Made by a program: the position numbers and the translations under genes. Shown here piece after piece: positions 1-11,000 of a DNA stretch of 64,000 bases. The first letter of the stretch is position 1. Each line of letters begins with the position of its first letter. The stretch spans positions 83,545,663-83,609,662 of the forward strand of contig CM034313.1 in assembly GCA_019925795.1 (NCBI GenBank). The letters run 5' to 3'. The stretch is from Dendrobium chrysotoxum. Lineage: Eukaryota; Streptophyta; Magnoliopsida; Asparagales; Orchidaceae. Under the pieces are notes generated by a model that worked only from the letters and a program-made list of their open reading frames with translations, ran no database searches and was not told the origin of the DNA.

Positions 1-389
1 CAGCTGTTGATTTTTTTTTTTTTTTCCTCGAGGAGAGATCCCTTATGTGCTGATGATGGCCGTTTATTGTAAACGAGAATAATGATCCAAATCCAAGTAT
101 TAATGGTTTGGAAGTTCATTTAAATATTAGTAGATTTGAACTACGTAAATTTATCAATGTGTTCTTATTGCGAGAAGATAAGAAAGTGAAAGAAGCATAA
201 ATTAAAATGAACCAATTGATGAAGAGGAACATGATATATAAAAGCTATGTTTAGAAAATGAAAATGAAATATAAGAAATTATAAAATCAACACCAAATAG
301 TTGGGATAAGGCTGCTGATGATGATAAACTTATGGTTAGGATCTTTAACTTCACTATCGTTTGAATGATTAATTTGGATAACATTGGAG

Positions 390-1975
390 AATAAAGGTGA
401 TGATAAAACCTTAATGAAGCTTTCTTGCTTTATCTTTGTTTTTCTTCTCGCAAAATTGCATTTGAATTGCTTCATCTTTCTGTGATTCATTCTCAAGGAG
501 ATGGTTGACTTAGGCTAGCATGAGAGAGTTTAGAAAGAGAACGAATTTCAATCTTTGGGTTTTAGACTTTCACAAAGGATAGAGAAAACAGTGATAGAAA
601 GGAGATAATAGATGAGGAACTATAGGAATTGCTTTCAAATTTTAGTTGTGTAGTGCTTCGTATTCCTATTTATAGAATAGAGCAAAATGTTTTATTCAAA
701 CTAATTTAAATTTTAAAGTTGATAAATCCTTAACAATTCTTATCTTCCAATTAAAAAAAAATAATAATCCTAAGAAATGAGAATTAATTTGATTTTTTTA
801 AGATTATTGAATTACCCAAAATGAATAAAATGTTAGAAATATTATGAAAATGTTAAGGATAAGCTAAATGTAGATTGATGCATGTCCTTTACTACAACTC
901 CTTTGGGGTTGATAAAACTCTTCTCATGAAAAGTTATCCATAATAACTTGCTTGATTAGATGGTGCCTTGGGAAAAGGTGGCACTCTAACTGGCATTTGG
1001 ATCTCTTTCAAATCATTAGCATGTGCATTTTGAAGACTTTAAATGTAGATGACCCAAAGTTATTGAATTTGGATGTCACGAAATAATATCAATTTTGTTT
1101 TATCAATACCATGGTAGATTATCCCATAGTCATGTAGTGATAATAGTGTCAACAAGTTCTAGATTATATTTTTGGTATTTTTATGGAAATTTAGTGGAGT
1201 GGTGTTTTGATTTAGATGCCCTTTAATGGCAGTGATTTGTAATGGGCCTTGTTATTTAATTTAGGGTTTATTAATTTTTTTAATGGGGGGGGGGGGGGGG
1301 GTTGAGAGAGCGAGATTCACTGGGGGTGGAGGGGTGGATTGTGGGATATTTGAATCAATTATGGTTTAGAGTCTAGATGTCAATTCCTTTTGCATTTGTA
1401 TATGATATTGAATTATTGATGGATCCTTGTTGATAACTTTATTTGATCTTCTTCTTTATTTTCTCATATTTGCCTTTAAATTGTTTGGTCTTTTCTTGAA
1501 TTCGCTTGCAGTGGAGAGAGGAGCCAATTAGAGTTGTAGAGATGGAGTTTAAGGTGAGAATGGTGGTGAGGAAATCAATCTTGATGGGAATTTGGAGGAT
1601 TTTCCTTCTTGGGATTTGCAACTTTGGGGTTGCGGAAAGAGGAGAGAAAATAGATAAGGAAAAGAAGGAATTGCTTTCAAATTTAATTCATTGTAACATA
1701 GTTATTTAAAATGCTACAAATCATATTGATAGAAATATGCTTACATGATAATTTAAAATATTTAAAATTTAAACCTAGATAAATCTTAAACAAATCCTAT
1801 CATTTAAACAAAAGAAAAGATGGCCCTAATTAAAAGAATAATTAAATTGATTGTTTTTCATGACAATCAAATGCATAAAAAGTGAATTAAATGTTAGTAA
1901 TAATCTAATTCTAGAACAAACCAAATGTTGCCTTGATGCATGTATTGTACTGCATAAGGAATTCAAGAACTTTTG
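390..1975. repeat. pair of diverged direct repeats, possibly old LTRs
   Basis: Blocks near 390-960 recur in the same order near 1435-1975: a TCTTC/TTTGTTT-rich start, GGAATTGCTTTCAAATTT, a GATAAATCYTWAACAA-like block, AATTAAATTG/AATTAATTTG, AAATGTTAG, and TTGATGCATGT. The copies are strongly diverged with indels. An old LTR pair is one explanation, but I found no primer-binding site or polypurine tract, so a simple ancient segmental duplication is equally possible. Confidence 0.35.
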
Positions 1976-3028
1976 ATCAAGTTAGCATTTTAAGAATGAA
2001 AAGAATTTGATTCTATCTAAATGGTAAAGATTAAAGGATTATAAAAAATTATTCTGTGAAATTATTAAAGAACTTCAATAAAGATATTTCTAAAATAAAG
2101 AAAAATGATGGAGATTATCCATAACATTATAACTAATCAAGAAAATGAAATTGTAGTCAGCTTTTAAAAAGATGTATAAAATTTGGATAAGATGGGATAA
2201 CTATTGATTTGAAAATTTAATGCAAATATTGGACTATATATTTTCCTTACAATATCGAGTGGTATTGCCTTTGACCTAGATGGTTTGATTAATAATTTTT
2301 TTCAAAGAAATATAAAAAATTAAGAAGATGATAAATAATATTTTAGTATTGATATCTATGAAAAAATTGGGTGATCAGAGTTATTCTAATCATAGGGGAC
2401 CTTGAAAAAACATTTAATTTAGCACCAAAAAATTGATTTGATCTTTGTTGAGGAAAATTTTGTATCAAAGCTATGTTCTAAATTTTAAAATATGTATGTT
2501 CATAATGAAGAGGACTAAAATATGTGGGTTGACCAATAAATTTGCAATTAGAGTAAGGTTACCTTAAGGATCTATTTATGTTCAATGCATCCTTAGAATA
2601 TATATTTTGAATGAGATATTTGGCTTATGCTATTTGTAAATTGCATAGTTTTAAATTTTAATTGATTGATATTGTTTGGAAGTAATAAATAGACCAATAA
2701 ATAAGAAAATTTTAGAAGATAAAGACTTATGATTATTATATCAAGTTTCTATTCATCTTATTATACAACTTTGATCAAGGGAAAAACAATGATATTTGAT
2801 TCTCATGATAGAATAAGATGAAGTGATATTAAGGTGTAATGATTTAACCTATATTGGCTTTGCTATACCAAAATTTAGGGCTTCAATTTAGCATGAAATT
2901 AGTAGAGCTATAAGTGAGTCTTTAAAATGGAGAAGTATCTTAGTACACAAGCGGAAGAAAGCTAAAGATGCATTTTAAAGATGGCAAGTCTAGAAGTTGT
3001 TATAAAAGATATACATAAATTGTTCACC

Positions 3029-3067
3029 ACAACAACAACAACAATAACAAGCCTTTGTCCCACTACG
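3029..3067 (-). mobile_element. 39-bp RTE LINE 3' stub with 14-bp target duplication
   Basis: On the minus strand this short insert reads as the last bases of the RTE family seen elsewhere in the window: a GTGGGACAAAGGCTTG block followed by a GTT-rich tail. It is flanked by perfect 14-bp direct repeats ATAAATTGTTCACC at 3015-3028 and 3068-3081, the target-site duplication expected of target-primed reverse transcription. It is an extreme 5' truncation that keeps only the 3' recognition end. Confidence 0.85.
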
Positions 3068-3353
3068 ATAAATTGTTCACCAAGTGAAATAAAAAAAACA
3101 AATAAACAAAGAAATAAATGGTGAAGAAGGATTCATAAGCAACCTTAATAGCTTAGATAAGACTATTCATTAGCAATATGATGATTCACGGTATTCTAAG
3201 AAATGGTTTCCTAGCCTGTACTTAGATGGTTCATGTTTCTTTTATCTAAAGGAAACAAATTATGTTTTTTCTCTTATTGAACCATATGATTCACTTAAAG
3301 TTTAGCTTTTACTATTCCATGTTCTTACAACTATTCCTAATCTTGTATTTTAG

Positions 3354-6300
3354 AATGATGAGAAGTTTCGTTGTAGTGAGACTGGGTATCGGTTGCCCTT
3401 AAAATGTGTAGAAACTCGAAATGTTTCTACAGAGGAATCCAAAAGTAAGAACCAAAGGAAGCTCCTCTTTCAATCAGGCAACATGGCTGGTTCAGTTATG
3501 CGAGAACAACTGGTTGCCTCTGTAAGGAATTTAAAGTTTAGAAAGCTAATGGATGATTCTTCTACATCAGAAAGTGGGAAGCAGAGTTATATTACTTATA
3601 GGAGTTGTATACCAGTAGATGGTGAAGAAAAATTGTCTGTTCTTGGTTTTGAGGTATGAATTCTCCGTCTACTTTAAAGTGCAGATTGTTATATTCCTAT
3701 CTTGATTCAAATTTGCATGCCTTTAGGTCAGCTAAGTGATCAAGCTGGCTTATATGTAACGATTATGGTTCTTTTTTGTTTATTAGTCAAGTTTTTAATG
3801 AATGAGTTCCTTTTATCTGGTTCTCTACACTTCATGCATCATGAGTTACTTATATTTGCTAACCAAGAATTAACTAACATATAAATAAAGAAAATTCACC
3901 CTGGTGAAAACTACTCATTATTATCTTTTATCGGTATTAATGTCTTGCTGCGGTGGTTCTATAGTACTATGATTGTTGTGAATCTAAGAACTCGTCTGGT
4001 GCAACTAAAGAAATATTATCCGTTTTACACTGTTCATACTGTTGAATTTGGATTTTTTTTTTCAATCGAAGCAGCTAGTGCATCGATGGTTTATGGTATG
4101 TATGTCTTCTTGTGCTTGTTCTTATATGATTAGGTTTGTGATTCTCTGATTTTTAGATATGTATTGTTTGATCGGTTTACGAATGTAAGACTCCGGTAAC
4201 ATTTAGTCATCTTTAGTGTCACACCTTGTCCCTTCATGAATTTATTCACATTTTAAGAGGATATGATAGATTCCTATATTCAAAGGAGTGAATACATTTT
4301 AAACCAGCAGTCATGCGACTGGATGGTATCTGCTCTTCCCTCTAATGAAGAGGCTTAGAGTTGGAATCCCTTCAAAAAATGTCTAAACCAAAGACCACAA
4401 TAATTAGAGCTCATTGGATTTCCTGTAAATTGAACTTGTTTCACAAAAAAGTTAAAATTTGCTATATTCTTTCATTTGATTGGATGTAATTATGATCAAG
4501 ATGGATTTTGATCTCCACCATCCTAAAATAAGGGTTTCATTTTCATTGACAAAATAAGTGAAAATATCAAAATGAAGTAACAATGAATTCGGCAAATCTT
4601 GCCGGGTTTCTGCTAGCTCCAGCATGTCTGCGGCGAGGTTTGGTCAGGTTCCGGTGAACCATGGTGAGATCCCGATTGTTCTCTCTGAATAATCTCAGAA
4701 CAAATTATGAATTTTTATTGCTTAATATATTCTATGGCCTGATTTGTTTACTCTGATGTCGTTCTTCCCTGTGCTTTTGTTTTATTTGTTTTGTTTTCTT
4801 TGTGTATTATAGTTAGAGTTCGAAGTATCGTATGTTTGTGAATGTTCATTGCCTTGTTGAACTATAGTTTCAGTCTTCAGTTCATAAATTATTGTTGGTA
4901 GATTTTGGAAATTTTAGTAAAGAACTTAAAGAGTTGAAGACTAGTATAGTTGATAGGATCCAGTCAGCTCGTGCGAGTTTCGGGCAGTCTTCTACAAACT
5001 TTGATGGAGCTCGAAAGTTAATAAATAAGTTCAAGTTTAGGACACATTTGGTTGGTTGAGGTTAGATTACATGTTCTAAAAATGAGAAATCTGCTACAAA
5101 CCTTTTTAAATGCTACAAATCTTTTTAAATGAAAGAAACTTGTATAAGGATATCCAACTAACAGGTCAGGATTGACTTGAAAATTTTTAAATTTATTTTA
5201 AAATGAGTGCAATACATAATAACTCTTTTTTTTTCTTTATAAACCCCATTTAATACAACAACAATAACAAGACTTTATCCCACTATGTGAGGTCGGCTTC
5301 ATGAACCCTTCTCCATTGTATCCAATTAAGACCAAATTCTCATTTAAATCTAATAAAAAAATATCATTTGTAATATTTTCTAAGTCTTTTTAGGTCTACC
5401 TCTACCTTTCTTAACATAGGTCAAATCTAACACATCTACCCTCCTAACTAGGTCATCATAAGGCTGATGTTTTATATGTCCAAACGATCTAAGGTGACTC
5501 TCTCTAATCTTATCTGCCACTGGAGCTACTCCAACATTTTCACGTATATACTCGTTTTGCATTATCTCTAAGAGTGAAGCCACTCATCCACCTAAGCATC
5601 CTCATCTCTACAACACTAAACTTAATTTTATGCTTCTCTTTTAATGGCCAACATTCTACGTCATAAAATATTTCAAGTCTCACCACCATCTTATAGAATT
5701 TTCCCTTTAAGTTTGAGGGGTACTTTTCTGTCACACAGCCGACCCGATGCATTCCTCCACTTCAACCATCCAATTTGAATTCTGCTAATAATATCTCCAT
5801 CTATTTCATCATCATTTTGAACAATAGACCCGAGATATCTAAAACGTGTACTCTTATTAATAATTTGATCGCCCAAAGTCACAATCCCCCAAAGTCACAA
5901 TCCCCCACTAGATCCATTATCAAATTACACTTCATGTATTCGGTTTTAGATATACTCAAACGAAAATCTTTAGACTCTTAAAATTGACCTCCATAATTCA
6001 AATTTTCCTTCAATTCCATCTTTAGTCTTATTAACAAGAAAAATATCATAAGCAAAAAGAATACAATTGGGTACATCCTCTTGCAAATGTCTAGTAAGGA
6101 CATCCAAGACTAAAACAAAAAAGATATAGGCTTAAAGTTGATCCTTAATGTAATCCAACTGAAATAGAAAAATACTTGGTCAAACCACCTTGTGCTATGC
6201 ACAAGTAGCAGCTTCAGCATCCATTTCCTTAATGACTTGAATATAAGAATTATTAACTCATTTCTTTTTTAGAACTCTTCAGAGCACATCTCTTGAAATT

Positions 6301-7083
6301 TTAGCATATACTTTCTCTAAATCAATAAATATTATATATAGATACTCTTTATTCTCTCTATACTTCTCCATCAAACCTTTCAATAAATATAGAGCTTCCA
6401 TAGTAAACATACCCGGCATGAATTCAAATTGATTTTAAGAAACATTAATATCACGTTGTAATCTATGCACAGTAACTCTCTCCTAAAGTTTTAATGTATG
6501 ACACATTAATTTAATTCGTCTATAATTCTCACTATCTCATGCGTCACCTTTGTTCTTAAAAATATGAATCAATACACTCCTCTCTAATCATCTGATGTCT
6601 TTTTAATCTTCAAAATAATATTAAAAATTTTCATAAGCTAAGAAATTCCTCCATCTCCTAAGCATTTCCGCACCTCTATTACAATATCATTAAATCCAAC
6701 AGCTTTTCCACACTTCATTTTCCTTAAAATTCTCTGTAACTTCAGTTTTATATTAATACGATGGTATAAATCCTATTTAAAATAACTTTTTTTATTCAAT
6801 GAAAATGATAGCATATTCTAAAACATCTTTTCTGCAAGCAACCAAACGAGTCCATAAAAATTTCTTTTTTGGATTTGTTATTGATAATCTATTTTTAATT
6901 GAATTTGCAATTAATCCAACTTTCTATTCTGGCCTCACCTGTAATTTTCTTTTGTTTTGCCAGCTCATCATGGTGTGTCTGTTACTTATCAGTGGCCCAG
7001 TTGTTTACTTGAGGCAAAAGCGTCCACTCCTGATGCCTGGTGCTGGAGCCACGAGAATTCCAACAAGCTCTCCCAGATTTTAA
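3354..7083 (+). CDS. C-terminal two exons of a plant membrane protein (5' part not found)
   Basis: Exon at 3354-3653 (acceptor TTTTAG, donor GAG/GTATGA, 100 codons, phase 0) and terminal exon at 6964-7083 (acceptor TTGCCAG, 39 codons plus TAA). Joined, they read in one frame across a 3310-bp intron. The first exon starts NDEKFRCSETGYRLPLKC, continues with a polar, Ser/Lys-rich stretch and ends in CIPVDGEEKLSVLGFE. The second gives a hydrophobic segment LIMVCLLLISGPVVYL (one membrane helix) and a short basic tail rich in Arg, Pro and Ser. This layout fits the juxtamembrane region and C-terminal anchor of a plant membrane protein, with cysteines before the helix. I do not recognise the family. 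Upstream exons are not visible in 1-3353 and probably lie outside the window. The neighbouring RPN12 gene is tail-to-tail, 0.93 kb away. Confidence 0.7.
4624..5040 (+). other. candidate 5' gene fragment (two exon-like segments)
   Basis: Inside the 3654-6963 intron. An ATG at 4624 opens 13 codons (MSAARFGQVPVNH) in a locally GC-richer patch and stops at a good donor, ATG/GTGAGA (4663/4664). A segment starting after TTGGTAG at 4902 continues in exactly the matching phase: DFGNFSKELKELKTSIVD, then RIQSARASFGQSS, and further to a basic KLINKFKF end. It looks helical and coiled-coil-like. The second segment either ends at a donor near 5028 or is cut by the MITE that begins at 5040. It could be a captured or relic 5' fragment of another gene, or a chance pattern. 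I do not recognise the protein. Confidence 0.35.
5040..6853. mobile_element. MITE (TTTGGTTG-type ends) split by an RTE insertion
   Basis: The left end reads GGACACATTTGGTTGGTTG at 5040 and the right end reads GCAACCAAACGAGTCC up to 6853, an imperfect terminal inverted repeat. Without the RTE insert (5254-6764 plus its target duplication) the element is about 290 bp. Similar elements with near-identical ends occur near 36316-36480 and 36645-36860. The ends resemble those of PIF/Harbinger-type MITEs. The flanking target duplication is not clear. Confidence 0.5.
5254..6764 (-). mobile_element. RTE-type LINE, 5'-truncated, reverse transcriptase fragment
   Basis: The minus strand encodes broken pieces of a plant RTE-type LINE polyprotein. 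From high to low coordinates these are an RT segment near 6650-6720 (KMKCGKAVGFNDI), then DQIINKSTRFRYLGSIVQND (5691-5882), LKGKFYKMVVR and EMRMLRWMSG (5540-5752), and VDVLDLTYVKKGRGRPKK (5380-5583). Frames shift between pieces, so it is dead. The 3' end carries the conserved TGGGATAAAG block and a GTT-rich tail, seen as CAA repeats at 5254. Flanks TATAAAYCCYATTTAA at 5238-5253 and 6765-6780 form a 16-bp target duplication with two differences. It lies in the last intron of the membrane-protein gene, inside a MITE. Confidence 0.85.
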
Positions 7084-8016
7084 AGCTCAATTTTGAAGTG
7101 TGTTCTGCTGTCTTGTTGGTGGGATACTTATTCACACTGTATTGTAATTTTCTTTTCCTTTTTCCTTATGTCAAACTATTTGTGGATTAGTAAAAAGTGC
7201 CTCTTTTTCTTATTAGAACTGTTCATATCCTTTTAATCGCTCATCTGGGTGGGAGTAATCCAAATTTGGATCCGATTAAACGTCTAATTTGGCCAATTTA
7301 TTCAATTATCTGACCTTAATAACAGAGTTTATGCGTTGAAGCTCTAAAAATTTGTTCCGTCCATGCAACTGCAGCTCACCTGTAAATAAACTGTCGATAA
7401 TTTATGATCACGTTCGAATATCTCTTAGATAATAGTGCATTTGGTCTTTTTCATGTCTTTTTAGAAGTATGGAATGGTGTTTGGATCTATGTTAGTATGT
7501 TACACATCATATAGAACTTGTTTTTCTATGTATCTCATTTGGATAAGCCTAATGCTAGTCAGAATTTTGTAGTAAAAATGGTACATTTTAATTTCAATAA
7601 AAATAATTACTATACAATCTAAATTTTAGAAAGAAAAAAAATTCAAATAATATTTGTTCTTACCATTGTTTACAATGGAGACTATCTAATGCATCACATA
7701 TTCAGTATATCCAAATTATGAACAATTCCATAAACACCTGATTAAGTAGCTAAATCCCGTAATTAAGAAATATTAAAACTCTAGTCACTTGAGCACAACA
7801 TCCTGTAATGTAGAATCATCACATGAATGTGAATTAACCACTGAGTTGCATGAAAAAAATAAAGCTTTTCTAAGTAGCAAAATCAGATTCTGATCATAAT
7901 TTGGATAAATAAAAGGAATTAAAGAGAACTTGCTTAGAAAATAATCCAGATTATAGATTTCAGCTATCTCTGCCATTTCGTAGCGTCAGTGAAAGCCTGA
8001 ATAGCAATGATGCATC
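7084..8016. other. tail-to-tail intergenic spacer
   Basis: AT-rich spacer between the stop of the plus-strand membrane-protein gene (7083) and the stop of RPN12 (8017, minus). It must hold both 3' UTRs. An AATAAA on the plus strand at about 7386 (TGTAAATAAACTG) is a possible poly(A) signal for the plus gene. No other gene is seen. Confidence 0.6.
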
Positions 8017-11000
8017 TCAAACAATCCGCTCCAACTCTCTTGCATAGCTTAATGTCTGGTTGATCAGTTGCAAAGACGGTATCTCCTTGCAGGGTTGCGA
8101 CTCTTTAGCTTTCTGAAAGAACACAAAGCCATTCTTGATTTCCCATTCAGGATGATCCTAAAAGCAGAGAAAAGGAATATATTTCATCAACTATATAAGA
8201 TGGAGGCATAAAAATCCATGGAAGTGAGTAGACCAACTCATAACTTGAATGGCTGCAGGTGATAAAGGAAATCTCCTGCCACTGATTTCCTTCTTTTCCA
8301 AATCTTAAATGCTAACTTTTTTTTTTTTGCAGATGATGAATATATTCAGGTTGTCAATTGATTTCTTTATGAGGATAAATGAGCAAATACATCAAAAACG
8401 ACTGGACAGGGCATGGCGCCATTAGTTGGCACATGGCGTGCAAGTGGAGCTACTTGGCCACTGTGAACTAATAAGAGCTAGCCAAAGAGGCCACTATGAG
8501 CTAATAAGAGGCTAAGAGCTAGCCATGCCTGTGTGATCAGCCAAGCATGCCACGATTGCCAGTCTGAAACATGATAGTTTTAGACTGGCTGATCACTAAG
8601 AGGGCTTCGCCCGTGCAATTAGGAAAAAATATAAACGACAGCCAACAAAATCCAACCTCTTCGATATAAGTAGAAAGCTCCTGATCAGAAGAAAACATCA
8701 GAATTTTCTTCGCATCAGCAACTGACAGGGAGTCATAAGCTTTCTCACTGCAACCAGCTATCTCGTCTCTGTAAAATCAGGTAAACTTTTGTCAAGAAAT
8801 AGATTAAAAGGCGACATTTACATAAATACCACATAATTCTTATGTATTTATATGTTTAACATCTAAATCATAAATATTTATTCATATCACACTCAAATTT
8901 TAAAATTTCATCAAAAACATAACTAAATATTCACTTTTTTATGATAAAATGCAATCTTTTCATTCATATACTTTTAATATGATTGAAACACTAAAATATT
9001 ATATAAATAAATGAGGCAAAGATCAAAATGATCACTTAACTGTTTACAAAAAAACAAAAAAGATCCCCGACTATTTAAAAATCTTATTTTAATTCCTTAA
9101 CTTTTTGAATAGAGACCAAATGATCCCACGAAAGGACTAATTCGATCCTTATTTAAAGAGTTAAGAGACCTTATATAGTCGGGTACTATTTTGATCATTT
9201 AAAAAAAGTAAGATGATCAATTTGATCATTTTCTTATAAATAAATATAAAATTTAGATATTAGATATATGTATACATAAAAATCATGTGGTATCTATATA
9301 AATCCTCCAAAAAAAAGTTCTACAGGGCAAGTAAATACACCCTTTCTTACCTGACAGTTTTTGCAAGGAGGTCCATGAAATGAACGTAAGTTTCATGGGG
9401 AACAGTTTTCCTGGCGCTTAACACACGATTGTAAGCACCTTCCATAAAAGACTGTTCTAGCTCAACAGCATGCTTGATACAAGGATTCTCCAGGGCATTT
9501 GGTGGCAGAAGTTCCAACTCTGTGTGGAATTCGGCTATTCTGTTTTGGACGAGGAGCCTCAGAAGATTAAGACCCAAGATAGGGCATTCCTGGGGTGATG
9601 GCGGAATGAGACCACTATACCAACATAAGAAGATTGTAAGACGAGCATTTTTTTTTTCTTTATTTACGAATAAAAACCAAAGAAGAATAGGAAGAAGCAG
9701 CAGCAGCAGCTCAAGTAGCAGACAAACAATTTAGATTATTAAATAGATTGCAAAAGAAGGCAACATGAACTAAAAAGAAGGAAGAAGCGCCAATAACTTG
9801 TGAAGAAATAATAAATGACTGGTTAGGTTAGGATTTCTGGTGCAGATTTATGAAGACATATGCCGAAATTTATGCAACAAACAAACAAATTTCACAGGTC
9901 ACAAACTCTCAACATTTTAATAATTATTAATTAATTTTAATGAAAACCAAAAAGTATAATGGAAATCAATTCAGAAAAAAATTCAGACCTACAAGAAATA
10001 ACGGTTATAAATTCAAAATCAATAAAGCAATTCAAACAATTTGAAACTTCGTACCCTGTACTTATTGAAAACTAGATTTTATAGAATTTAATTACAATCA
10101 ATTACAGTCAATAAATAGCAAACTCTGAAAAACAGAAAAATGTACAGGATCAATAATTCATCTAAAGCAAATCTCATATTTTTACAAGAATATAACATCT
10201 AACTAAAATCTTCAAGCCTCTCACTTGAGCCCAAAGGATTGAATCTCAGAAGTCGAAGGAACAGCACATCCAATTATAATTTTTATTCAAGAAAGGATTA
10301 CATATTTTTGGCCCTAATTATAATCACAATCTCTTGGAATTCCTTATCCACTGATCCCAAAAGGGCCAAAAAATCATTGAAGAATCGGTTACTAAAGTCA
10401 CTAAACATGCTAGCACAGTCAGTAAAGTTGACATATCTGACATAGTACGTCAGCTTACTTGATCCAAGATGGAATCCTCTAGTTGCAATAACAAAACGGC
10501 AATAAAGAAAGATTGCCACAACTAAGCCACAAATAACACACAAAAGCTTACTAGAGGCGAAAGTGTGGTCATTGTACCTGCAGAAGAAGAATATCCTAAA
10601 AGAGACGCAGGAATGCCAAACTAGAACACCCACAAAAAGTTGTATCGAACGAACAAATCATAGAAAGAGAAAGAATAGCAGAAACCATACAAATACAGAG
10701 AATTTAAAAAGCCTCGTGGATTAAGTACATTAATATAAATCAAACTTTCAAATTAGGAGAACATCCTACGCATGTAACAAACAAACCCTTGTAAAATCAT
10801 AACTCCTAATCAATATATATATATATATATAAAAAATGAGAGTTCAATGCTGAAATTGTTGTCCAACGAACACCTTTCACTTTTTTAACTGTTGCAGACT
10901 TGAAGATTTGCATTAATTATGCTCAACTTAGAAAAAAAAAATGCACAAATTAATTGCTCAGTTGATATTCATCAAGCAGATATGGGCATGACATAATCAT

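Larger units (their letters stand above)
1..3353. other. AT-rich non-coding DNA upstream of a membrane-protein exon
   Basis: No recognisable gene was found here. The stretch is probably intron or upstream DNA of the plus-strand gene whose exons lie at 3354 and 6964. It holds a run of about 18 G at 1287-1304. Two diverged direct copies lie about 1.1 kb apart (roughly 390-960 and 1435-1975), sharing blocks such as GGAATTGCTTTCAAATTT and a GATGCATGT block in the same order. A 39-bp RTE stub sits at 3029-3067. Short ORFs on either strand are under 70 codons and resemble nothing I know. Confidence 0.5.

Noticed and set aside
9474..9734. 86-codon plus ORF opposite RPN12 exon 4
   Set aside because: Antisense shadow of a conserved exon.
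10298..10633. 111-codon minus ORF in RPN12 intron 3
   Set aside because: No recognisable motif; AT-rich intron, and chance ORFs of this size are expected in 64 kb.
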